DNA of 64,000 bases from Hondaea fermentalgiana (taxonomy: Eukaryota > Sar > Bigyra > Thraustochytrida > Thraustochytriidae), in assembly GCA_014084085.1 (NCBI GenBank), contig NPFB01000063.1, positions 133,560-197,559 of the forward strand, written 5' to 3'. Each line of letters starts with the position of its first letter. Within the stretch, counting starts at the first letter, position 1. The position numbers and the translations under genes were made by a program. This document shows positions 22,323 through 31,451 of this stretch, piece after piece. The notes below the pieces were generated by a model that made no database searches, was not told where the DNA came from, and was given only the letters and a program-made list of their open reading frames with translations.

Positions 22323-25300
22323 ATGACATCTTTTGAAAGGTATTTCGACGAAGACGCGCAGGTTGTTGTCAATGCTTCCCTGACTGGCGAACTCTGGGAA
22401 GAATACTATGACGAAAACGGTGCGCTCTACTATTATGAGCGCTCCTCGGGTGCTACTGCTTGGGAGCTGCCTGATAATGCCGGTGCAGCAGCTTCTTCCG
22501 ATGAAATTAATGCGCTTGATGCGGACTATCCGCTGTATTATGAACACGCCCAAGATCCAGGATACCCACAATATCAAGAGTACGCGCCAGACGAAACGTA
22601 CACTCAGGATCAGGAATACGTTCAACATCAAAACTACTCACAGGGCCAAGAGTATTCTCTCGACCAAGAATATTTACAGGATCAAGGGCTTTCTCCGGAG
22701 CAAGAGTATGACCAAGGACAAGATCATGTCAGGAATTCGCAGCTTCAGTCAACCACTGGCGTTGAGGGTCAAGACGCGAACGAATATGCGTACCAGTACG
22801 ATGATCCGACAGCAGCGACGGCGGCAGCGTACTACGATTCCAGCGCATATGATAATCTGGGCGCAGATCAAGCGTACGATTATACATTTGACGAAACAGC
22901 AAACTATGAAGAGCCAAATCCACCATACGCCGACACGGATCCAGATTACAATACAGTACACCCTGAGGCAACCGACATTGGCGACGCTGGAATCACTTCG
23001 CCAATGGCTTTTGACGAAACCAACGCAACGTACTATCAAACTTTGGGGAATGACACATCAAGCGAATGGACGTCATTTCAAGAACCCCAATGGGTTACAT
23101 ACTACGATGAGGAATCGCAGCTGCCATACTATGTTGACCTGACAACAGGTCAGAGCGCCTGGGAGCTACCTCCAGGGACCAACCCAATGCCCGACGCAGA
23201 TCAGCTTGCTTGGGACACAGGGGACGACCAAGATCTCGCTTCCCCAGGTCAGACAAGAGATGATCTCGTCGATGCTTTAGATGCCACAGTGGCAGCAGCC
23301 ACACATGAAGAAGCAGTCTCTTCTGGTCGAAATATTGACAGTCTGGATCATGTCGCCCATGCTGAGGACTCTATCGAAGGACCAGAAGCAAAAGTGCAAA
23401 CAGCCGACCAAGAACTAACAGTTTCACAAGTCACATCTGAAAGAATACAGGATGCTGATACAGACGATGAGGGAATCAAGACCGAGAAAGGAGAAGGCGA
23501 AAACATTCTTCATGATGAGCAAATCTGCTCTTCAGACACAGCGCGCGAAGTCTCACTTGGAATGACGACTCCGTCGCGTGTAGAAGCGTCCGAGCTTGAG
23601 ATACCAGCTACCCCTGAAGAGCTCTGTGCACAAGCAGAAAATTCAGAGGCTCGCGATATTGCGTGCACGGGTGGCGAAAGTCCTGCAAAACCAGTCACTC
23701 TCAAACCCGGTAGCGACGAAGTGTCGAAAGCTCCTGTCGAGCTTTCCAACTTCGATTCTGCAAAAGATCTTGAAGAGTCCGGGGCGAACGTGTCCGCCAA
23801 GGACCTTTTGCAGAGCATGACCAAAACAGCGACGGAGCCACCATCTCTAACATTCAGCGAGGGAGATTCCAATGACAACCCGACTCGCGCCCAATTAAAT
23901 GCTCCTACTGCGCGGAACCCTTCTGCAAAAGATGCTCAAGGACCCGGGGCAAACAGAAACGCAACGAACCTTTCACAAAGCATGATAAAAACAGAGTCGG
24001 AGCCAACGTCTCTCACAGAGAGCGCGAACGGGTCCAACGACAGGCTGAATTGCGCTCAAGCGAATACTACGACTGCACAGAGCGCCACGCTTTCAAGGGA
24101 AAACGAGGTTCTTGAGGTCGCCGCAAGATCTACGAATGAAGCCCAACCCAAGCAGCAGCGACAGCAGCATGAAGAAGACATGGAAGCAGATGATCTCGGC
24201 GCAATCCTCAGTTATGAGATTCACCGTGAAACACCAGACATAGAAGTGCCAGAAATCGGGGACGGGGTCGACGAATCCCGAGAAGAGGCATGCTCTCCCG
24301 CGAGTCGCGGCCGCAAGCAGTCGGTTCTTCAGCGTCGTAGAACGCGGATGCTCACGATACATAAAAAAGCTCTTGCTAAGGCCTTGCCCCAGAGTCCGAA
24401 AGAGCCTTTCAATCGTCCGAGACGGACTTCTATTCTCGGCGTGGGGATCTCTTCCAATGCTCAAACCGCAGTCTTCAAACTTCATAGTGAGTACGGAAGT
24501 CTCTCGTACGGCCAAATGTTAGGACTCCTTGCTCGAGACACTTTGTTTCGCTCAAAACTTGCGGCCGCAAGCGGAAGCTGGCGCGTCAAGCCAACAAGCC
24601 TTCACCACGACTTTAAAGAGGCTGACAAGGACAAGGATGGTCAGCTCTCGCTCAAAGAGCTGACTCGGTTTTGCCAGCTCGCAGCACGTAAAGCTCGAGG
24701 CAATCGAAGAGATTTGCGTCCATACGAAGTGCGTCGCCGTCGTCTAGAACAAAAGGGCGCGGTCAATTCATTGGAGCCAATCAAAATCACCGTGCGCATT
24801 CCTTTCGATTGCGAACAAATTATCGATCCCAAGCTCGCCGAAACCCCATACGCGCACCTGTCTCGTCAAAAGGAGTGGGACGCGGAGTCGCAAAAGCGAA
24901 CACTCGCACACAATGAAAAGGTGATGGCCTTTGAGTCCAAGATGCGGCGGCGCAAGACGATCGAGACCGAACGACGTCGCGTCTTTGATCGAGAGAAGAA
25001 GCACGAGGAGGATCGGGCTTCGCGTGAGCGCAAAGCTCTTCGCTCCAAGCTGCACCGTCGCCTGCACGAGGACCTCCGTGAACAATGCACGCAACGCCTC
25101 ATCGAGCTTGCCAACGATGAAGTGGCAGCCCGCGAAGAGGCTCTTCGCCAAATGCAAGAGTATAAAACCCGCAAAACACTTTATGCGAAGTCCCTTCGGG
25201 CTCTCTCGACTGCGCGAAGTCTACGCGTACTTGCGCAGCCTGTGCAAAAACCGAGTGCTGAGGAAGAGATTGAAACGATCTCTGAAATGCTTTCTCGCAA

Positions 25301-26723
25301 TGTTGCGGCGCTCAATGAGGACGAAAAAGCACAAAGCAAAATTGCAGCTTTTCTCGCGCCCTCGCGGCAAAAGACGTTCGAAGAGTGGAAAGTGCAGCAA
25401 ACAGCCTCGATGGAGAAGCGTCTCGAGAAGAATCTGAACAAGCACGCTGGCCAAATGCTGCGAGAGCTTCAGGAACGCGCGCATCGCGAGACTGAGCGGC
25501 GCGCGGCCTTTGACTCAGAGACTGACGCAGCGTTCGCGGCGCATTCTGAAGAAAGCGAAGCATATGCTGCCGAGTCAGTGCGTCTCGAGTATGCTGAAAT
25601 GAAGCTTCGAAGACTCGAGCAAGAGGCCTTTCAGAGCATCGAGAAGAAGCGCAAGCAATTTCTCGAGATCTCGACCTCGTGCTTTCATCGAGGGCCGTTG
25701 CGGCGGCTCGAGTGGGAAGAAACGCTCAAGACCTTTGACAAAATTAATCGCTCCGTTTTTAAAGTGAGGGATGAAAGGTCAGGAGAAGCCCAGATTCTCG
25801 TCCGCGTGCCGCTTGGCAGTACACAGGCGGAAGCTGTGAAAGCACGCGAGGCGCTGGAGAGATTCCGGGAGACCGGAACACACACTCTTTTGTCGCGAGC
25901 GCAGCGTCGCGACGACCGCTTGCCGACGTTTTCCAGACATCTTCTTCGTGTGCATTGGACCTTTGTGCACCATCAGCGCATGCACTGGGAGCTCTTCATT
26001 CTGACAGAGTATTGTGCGGGCGGAAGATTGTCAGATGTTCTCGCGCGCATGTACACGAGCTCAACGGAAGCCAGCGCGATTCCAGAGCCTATCCTCTTGC
26101 GAATCGCCGAGCAGCTCACCCATGCTTTGCGGGCTTTGCATCTCGAAGGCCTTGCACACTTGGGACTCGAGCCCGCTTGCATTTTCTTTGATGCACACAA
26201 CAATCTCAAAGTCGGCATTCCTCGCGATGTGCGAAGTTTGCAGAGCCAACTTGGCTATCAACCGCGACTTGCTGCGGCTACACTGCGATACGCTGCTCCG
26301 GAGCTCATGCGCATTATCGTCGATGCCTCGTCGGCCTTTGACCCGGCGAAAGCTGATGTTTGGAGCCTCGGCGCCATCATGTATCATCTGGCGACGGGCG
26401 CACCTTTGCCGTCGACGTCATTTGCCGTTGCCAAGCTCGTGGCTCAGCCTCGTGTGCGGCAGCGAAGACGCTGGTTTCGAGACCTTTTGCGCATGACGCT
26501 GCAGCCACGTGCAGCGGACCGGGCGACAATGACGGATGTCGCAGATTTTTTCTCCGATGTCGTCGACCATGTCGAACTCGAGGTGAGCGAGACCTTCAAT
26601 CGGCTCTTGGAGCCCATATCGACGCACGCCCCAGAGGTGCGTGAAGAGGTTGAGCTGGGCACGTTCGAGGCTTCCGAAAGAGACCCAAATGCTGCTTCAC
26701 AGTCAATCATTCCGGCAATGTAG
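22323..26723 (+). CDS. WW-WW / EF-hand / coiled-coil / pseudokinase protein
   Basis: A 1466-residue multidomain protein. WW domain 1 (about residues 22-50, ending TAWELP) is followed by a Tyr/Gln/Asp-rich tract of QDQEY-like units, then WW domain 2 (about 253-283, ending SAWELPP). A long acidic disordered segment leads to one canonical EF-hand loop, DKDKDGQLSLKE (about 765-776). A charged helical region with many ERR/EEK stretches (about 850-1140) looks coiled-coil. The C-terminal 300 residues have protein-kinase character, including APEL and DVWSLG, but catalytic residues are missing: HRD is replaced by HLGLEP and DFG by VGIPRD, and the usual VAxK lysine is not evident. I therefore call a pseudokinase. 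WW domains suggest binding of proline-rich partners and the EF-hand suggests Ca2+ input. The first in-frame ATG, at 22323, is the chosen start. Confidence 0.85.
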   Translation: MTSFERYFDEDAQVVVNASLTGELWEEYYDENGALYYYERSSGATAWELPDNAGAAASSDEINALDADYPLYYEHAQDPGYPQYQEYAPDETYTQDQEYVQHQNYSQGQEYSLDQEYLQDQGLSPEQEYDQGQDHVRNSQLQSTTGVEGQDANEYAYQYDDPTAATAAAYYDSSAYDNLGADQAYDYTFDETANYEEPNPPYADTDPDYNTVHPEATDIGDAGITSPMAFDETNATYYQTLGNDTSSEWTSFQEPQWVTYYDEESQLPYYVDLTTGQSAWELPPGTNPMPDADQLAWDTGDDQDLASPGQTRDDLVDALDATVAAATHEEAVSSGRNIDSLDHVAHAEDSIEGPEAKVQTADQELTVSQVTSERIQDADTDDEGIKTEKGEGENILHDEQICSSDTAREVSLGMTTPSRVEASELEIPATPEELCAQAENSEARDIACTGGESPAKPVTLKPGSDEVSKAPVELSNFDSAKDLEESGANVSAKDLLQSMTKTATEPPSLTFSEGDSNDNPTRAQLNAPTARNPSAKDAQGPGANRNATNLSQSMIKTESEPTSLTESANGSNDRLNCAQANTTTAQSATLSRENEVLEVAARSTNEAQPKQQRQQHEEDMEADDLGAILSYEIHRETPDIEVPEIGDGVDESREEACSPASRGRKQSVLQRRRTRMLTIHKKALAKALPQSPKEPFNRPRRTSILGVGISSNAQTAVFKLHSEYGSLSYGQMLGLLARDTLFRSKLAAASGSWRVKPTSLHHDFKEADKDKDGQLSLKELTRFCQLAARKARGNRRDLRPYEVRRRRLEQKGAVNSLEPIKITVRIPFDCEQIIDPKLAETPYAHLSRQKEWDAESQKRTLAHNEKVMAFESKMRRRKTIETERRRVFDREKKHEEDRASRERKALRSKLHRRLHEDLREQCTQRLIELANDEVAAREEALRQMQEYKTRKTLYAKSLRALSTARSLRVLAQPVQKPSAEEEIETISEMLSRNVAALNEDEKAQSKIAAFLAPSRQKTFEEWKVQQTASMEKRLEKNLNKHAGQMLRELQERAHRETERRAAFDSETDAAFAAHSEESEAYAAESVRLEYAEMKLRRLEQEAFQSIEKKRKQFLEISTSCFHRGPLRRLEWEETLKTFDKINRSVFKVRDERSGEAQILVRVPLGSTQAEAVKAREALERFRETGTHTLLSRAQRRDDRLPTFSRHLLRVHWTFVHHQRMHWELFILTEYCAGGRLSDVLARMYTSSTEASAIPEPILLRIAEQLTHALRALHLEGLAHLGLEPACIFFDAHNNLKVGIPRDVRSLQSQLGYQPRLAAATLRYAAPELMRIIVDASSAFDPAKADVWSLGAIMYHLATGAPLPSTSFAVAKLVAQPRVRQRRRWFRDLLRMTLQPRAADRATMTDVADFFSDVVDHVELEVSETFNRLLEPISTHAPEVREEVELGTFEASERDPNAASQSIIPAM

Positions 26724-27055
26724 TGCTAGTTGTCAGTCTGTAATTTTCTCTCCAAAACCCGTTTTGACGCGACGAGAATGATTTTCCTTCACTCCTGGCT
26801 GGAGGGCTGCAAAACAAGTGAGCCCAAGGAGGCGCAACAAGAAGCTGTAAGCCCACGGATCGACATTGTATAGTATCCAGATCAGATCAAAATTTATACT
26901 TGTAGTGGTAACGGTGTTTTTTTTGCTTTGTTCTTTATAATAGAGGTGCGCGTGCGTTCGTTCGACGAGGGGAGTTTAGACAATATTGAGTGAAGGACGC
27001 AAGTTGTAGTGTCCGATCTCTGCGTGCGTGTTTTTAAGATATATGCGTGTACAGT
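26724..27055. other. convergent 3' intergenic spacer
   Basis: A 332-bp spacer between the 3' ends of the pseudokinase gene (plus) and tubulin cofactor B (minus). It is AT-richer than the flanking coding DNA, as expected for 3' UTRs. No coding feature is seen. Confidence 0.6.
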
Positions 27056-27871
27056 TTAGATCTCATCTTCATCGTCAGAAGAGAGCTCTGCAAGAGGATC
27101 GAGCTCAGGAAAGTCACCAACCTCGCACTTGTCAGGCCGCACAAAGGCAGCATGCTTTTCGTCGGCCTCAAAGAATCTCTTGCCCTTGACGGTGCCATTG
27201 CCCTTTCCGAGCGGCTCATCAAGTCGAACACCAATCCAGTAGCCATTGCCAACGAGGTTCTCGCCATCGCCCTTCCAGGCAACGACACCTCTCCTTGAAC
27301 CGGGCTGAATCTGGCAGCGGTCGCCGACAGTGAAGCCCTCAACATCCTTTTCGGTTGGAGGATTCTTGTTCTTTGGCTCGCGACGGTTCTCCGGCAGAAG
27401 CGTAAAGTACGGGTCCTTCTCGCGCATTTTCTTCTTGTACGCCCGAATCGAGTTCTCACGCTTGTTGTAGTCCTCGTCGCTCATGACGTACTTTTCCACG
27501 AGATCGACATTTTCTAGACCGCCGTCCTTACTGAACGAGTAAGGGTCCGTGTCGATGATGTGAATGTTCATCCCGGTGGCCACGCCATAGAACCCAAGCA
27601 TCTTGGTATCATCGTCAAGTTCGCAGAGCGTGGTGCCGTCCTGCTTGAGGACAAGTCGCTGGAAGCCTGCGCCAGTGCCGCCGTGCCTGTACAAGCGGTC
27701 CTTGAGGGCGCCGACGGTGGTGTGCAGGTCAACGCGAATCTCGGGCCACCGCTGCTGCAGATTGCTGTGCGAGATATCCACCAGAGCGGTCCCCTCTGCG
27801 ACCTGCTGGCCGAACTGGCCGTCCTCCAGCCGCACGTACTGGTTGAGCGTGTTCATGTCGAGCGCCGCCAT
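27056..27871 (-). CDS. TBCB: tubulin-folding cofactor B (CAP-Gly protein)
   Basis: A 271-residue orthologue of tubulin-folding cofactor B, which binds alpha-tubulin and, with cofactor E, takes part in tubulin heterodimer assembly and disassembly in the cytosol. An N-terminal ubiquitin-like domain (about residues 20-110, including TVGALKDRLY and GMNIHIIDTDP) is followed by a helical linker and a C-terminal CAP-Gly domain (about 180-250). The domain carries GSRRGVVAWKG, GYWIGVRLDEPLGKGNGTVKGKRFF and HAAFVRP. The protein ends in an acidic tail, DDEDEI, matching the DEI terminus I recall for the animal protein. Length is close to the family norm. The ATG at 27871 is directly preceded by a GCAA-repeat leader. 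GC-ending codons dominate, as in neighbouring PES1. The gene is a single exon, divergent from PES1. Confidence 0.95.
   Translation of the reverse strand: MAALDMNTLNQYVRLEDGQFGQQVAEGTALVDISHSNLQQRWPEIRVDLHTTVGALKDRLYRHGGTGAGFQRLVLKQDGTTLCELDDDTKMLGFYGVATGMNIHIIDTDPYSFSKDGGLENVDLVEKYVMSDEDYNKRENSIRAYKKKMREKDPYFTLLPENRREPKNKNPPTEKDVEGFTVGDRCQIQPGSRRGVVAWKGDGENLVGNGYWIGVRLDEPLGKGNGTVKGKRFFEADEKHAAFVRPDKCEVGDFPELDPLAELSSDDEDEI

Positions 27872-27905
<34 letters not shown>
27872..27905. repeat. (TTGC)n array abutting the TBCB start codon
   Basis: Read on the minus strand this is a (GCAA)n run that ends at the TBCB ATG, so it lies in the 5' UTR or core promoter. Comparable arrays lie upstream of several other genes in the window. 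Confidence 0.95.
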
Positions 27906-28685
27906 GCCTCCCTCTGCTGCCTGCCGCGTCTACCCAGAGCGAGAGCGAGTCCGGAGAGGGCGCCTTGTCTGTCTGCCGCCAGCCTGCCTGCCTAATCGCC
28001 TCTTCGTTGCGGTTCTGGAATGCCGCGGGTCTGCCGCCGGGCGGGGCTCTCTCGCCTCGGTCTCTCTCTCTCTCTCTCTCCGCTCGCTCGTGCAACGGGC
28101 GCGGCCTTTCTTTGTTCCGGACTTTCCGTTAGCGGGTGGGAAATCCGGGCGCACGTCCCGGATATCCTGATCGAGGCGGCAGGCCCGCGGCGAAAAGGGG
28201 TTGCGGAAGGTGGCAGACCGCGGGTCGCGCAGCCAGTCAATCGGGGCCGAGCAGGCACGGCGGGGACGACGGCGGGGAGAGAGTGCCCCTTGCCACTGCA
28301 AGGCCGGGCGGCGCAAGGAGAGGAAGAAGCCGTGGCAGCTGGATTTCTTTCCCAAGCTAGCAAGGGTCGGGCGCATGGTCGAAGAAATGGAGTGACTCGG
28401 AGTGCGTGAGTGGGTGAACTCACTTGTCAACTCTACTCGACTCACAACGCGGCTCGACTCACACGGCCAACCGTGACATTCGATTTTTTTTATGGACTCG
28501 AGGCGGCGTTCTCTTTGCAGGGGTGTTCCGTTCCAGCGGCGCGGCCAGTCGGTGGTCCTGCCTGCGCCAAGGCCCGCGCAGAACCGGAGCAGCTGCGCGC
28601 GCAGCAGCAGAGCGAGGCGCGGCGAGGCGCGGCGAGGCGCGGCGAGGCGAGGCGAGGCGAGAAGCGCCAGCGGCGCGGAGAGACC
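27906..28685. promoter_or_regulatory. divergent TBCB/PES1 promoter region
   Basis: A GC-rich spacer between two housekeeping genes transcribed divergently. It contains a CT dinucleotide run (about 28063-28080) and, just before the PES1 start, a GGCGAGGCGC-type tandem repeat (about 28615-28660). No TATA box is obvious. The open frame joined upstream of PES1 looks non-coding, being Ala/Arg repeats. Confidence 0.55.
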
Positions 28686-30645
28686 ATGGGTAACAAGGTG
28701 AAGCTTTCGAGCGGAATCCGCGAAAAGGGGCGCGCGACCGTAAAGAAGAAGAGCATCAAGAGCAAGGCGCTCGACATCAACTCGAAGCGGCGCGCACGCA
28801 AGGCCGGCAACATCCGCAAGAAGGGACACGAGGGCCATGCCATCCGCTACATTACGCGCCGGCGCGCGATGAAGAAACTTCAGCTTTCGCTCCAAGACTT
28901 TCGCCGCCTGTGCATCCTCAAGGGCATCTACCCGCGCGAACCGCTCGGGAAAAAGGTTCACCAGACGTGCTACCACGTCAAGGACATTGCCTTTCTGGCG
29001 CACGAGCCCCTGCTTAACAAGTTCGCGGAAATCAAGGCCTTCTTGGACAAGGTGGCCCATCTCGTCAACCGCAAGAACGTCTCTGACGCCCGTCGCAAGT
29101 TCGATGCCAAGCCCGAGTACACGATCGACCACCTCATTAAGGAGCGCTACCCGCGTTTTGGCGACAGCCTTGCGGACATGGACGACGCGCTCTGCTTGCT
29201 CCACTTGTTTGCGAACATGCCTGCCATGTCCAAGGTTGACGCCAAGCGCAGCGAGAATTGCCTGCGCCTGTGCCGCGAGTGGCAGCTCTACGTTGTGCGC
29301 GCCCGCGCGCTCCGCAAGACTTTTATCTCTGTCAAGGGTATCTACTACCAGGCCGAGGTCTTTGGCGAGCTCATCACCTGGATCGTGCCCCATAAGTTTG
29401 CTCAGCGCTCTCCGAGGGAAGTTGACTTTAGCGTGATGAGCACCTTTCTCGAGTTCTACGAATGCCTCACCTCGTTTGTGCTCTTCAAGCTCTACCACAC
29501 GCTTGGTCTTCGTTACCCGCCCAAGCTCGACGCCGCTGTGGACGCCAAGGGCGCCCATCTAGAGGCCATCCAAACCGAGACCATCGTCGAAAACGAGGAC
29601 GAGAACATGGACTTGGATTCTGGTAACAACGACGAAGGCAACGAGGCGGGGCTTGAGGGAGGCGAGGAGCAGGAAGCTGATGCCTCGAAGGCCACGATCC
29701 AAGACAAGAAGCAGGCCAGAAAGGCCAAGGCCAAGGCTGACGCCGAGAGCCGGGCCCGCATCGAGACTCTTTCGAAGCGGATGCGGGAAATCGCGCAGCA
29801 CGACGAAGAGGAAGAAGAAAAGGACGCAGAGGACCGCGCCGCTGACGTACAGGACCCGGACCTCGATGACGAGGCTTTCGCCGGCGACGAGCAGGCGCAG
29901 CAGGTTGCTGAACAAGAGCGTGAGATCCAGGCACAGACGAACCTTTTGCGCGGACTTACCTTTTGGCTCTCGCGCGAGGTCCCCTTCGAGTCCCTTGAAT
30001 TTGTTATTCGCGCATTCGGTGGCGAGGTGCTCTCCGCCAATGCTGGCGACAAGCCCACAGACAAACGCATCACGCACATTGTAACGGACCGTCCCAAGGT
30101 CGACCGCACCAACACTCGCTGCGAGTACATTCAGCCCCAGTGGGTCTTTGACTCGGTGAACTGGAAGGTGCTTTTGCCAGTGCAAAAGTACGCGCCCGAC
30201 GTGTCCTTTTTGCCTCCTCACCTTTCTCCCTTTGTGGACGATGCTGCTGTTGGCTACAAGCCCGAGTACGCTGAGGAGATTGAGCACCTTCAGTCCGCGG
30301 CGGGCGTGGCTCCTGACAAGCTCGCGCCCCCTGCGCTTCTGCGTGATACGTATAGGCCCACAGAAGAGGAGAAGATGGACGCTGCTGCCGCCGCTGCCGC
30401 GCGTCGCCGCGCCGAGGACGGTGCCCAGGACGAAGACGACGAGGACGACGAAGCTGCAGAGGAGGCCTTTGTCGAGGAACTGAACGAGGAGCTGCGTAGC
30501 GGCCAGCGCCGCAAGCGTAAGCGGGACACCGAGGCGAAGAAGGGAAAGCTCGACGCGGAAGATCTCACCGACAAGGGAAATTCTTCGGCTGCTAATCTTC
30601 TTGCCGATCCCGAGAGCGATGAAGACAGCGAAGAAGTGGAAGAAG

Positions 30646-30676
<31 letters not shown>

Positions 30677-31115
30677 CGTGCCCGTCTCTAAGAAGGCCAA
30701 AAAGGAAGAAGCCAAGGCCAAAAAGGCAGCGGATGAAAAGAAGGCCAAGGCCAAGAAGGCTGAGGCCAAGGAGAAGGAGCTAGAGGACGAGAAGAAAAAG
30801 AAGAAGGTCTCCAAGGATCCCAACTTTGAACCAGCCAAAAAGTTTTCTGGCCCTCGCCCTGGCTTCTTCTTTAAGAATGGTCCCAAGGGCCCCGGCTATT
30901 ACCCAGACCTCAACGCGAAGCGCAAGCGGACCTTCCGTTCGAACAATGTCGTGAGCAAGCGCCAGCAACGGCTTGCGCAAAAGAAGGAGGAAAATGAGCG
31001 CTCTCAAATGCTCATGTCCAACAAGGCACGGCGTCTCTATGGCCAGATGCAGCACGGCATCAAGGCCAAGCAGGCCAACGCCGCCGAGCTTCGCCGGCGT
31101 CGCCGCAGCAAGTAA
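28686..31115 (+). CDS. PES1: Pescadillo homologue (PeBoW ribosome-biogenesis factor)
   Basis: An 809-residue Pescadillo (yeast Nop7) homologue, the nucleolar BRCT protein that works with BOP1/Erb1 and WDR12/Ytm1 in 60S pre-rRNA processing. The N-terminal Pescadillo domain (about residues 50-290) shows KKLQLSLQDFRRLCILKGIY, ALRKTFISVKGIYYQAEV and RYPPKLDA. A BRCT domain (about 423-510) contains THIVTD and QPQWVFDSVN. The C-terminal third is highly charged with a glutamate run encoded by (GAA)n (about 30637-30672) and ends in a basic tail. Relative to the animal protein there is an extra basic N-terminal segment of about 38 residues. The start at 28686 lies in an ACCATGG context. The gene is a single exon with strong GC3 codon bias, convergent with the KNL2-like gene. 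Confidence 0.95.
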
Positions 31116-31451
31116 ACTCGTACAGCCATCTTGGCAGTTAGTTGCATCTTGGTAATCTGCAGCGGAAGGCGAGATCGAAAAGCAGGCCCAAACTCTCTCC
31201 TTTTTTCTCTCTATGTCAAAGATCCAAGCTCAACCGAATGTTTTGATCGATTCTTCTGTCTGACAACGAACTTGCTCTCGCTTGCACGAGCTCTTGGTTT
31301 ACGTTCGAGGACAGCGCCGACAATCTAATGAGACGTGCACACGCGCTAATGGCGCAACTTCCTCCCTTTCTCCCAAGGTAGACTCTAGGCCTTGGCCTCG
31401 TTTTGGTTTGCAAATCATGTTTCTATCTTTTGCTTTCAGGAATAATAAGAT
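31116..31451. other. convergent 3' intergenic spacer
   Basis: A 336-bp spacer between the 3' ends of PES1 and the KNL2-like gene. It is pyrimidine-rich in places and holds no coding feature. Confidence 0.6.

Noticed and set aside
27930..29558. 542-codon minus-strand open frame
   Set aside because: Covers the antisense of PES1 and the GC-rich divergent promoter. PES1 homology is on the plus strand.
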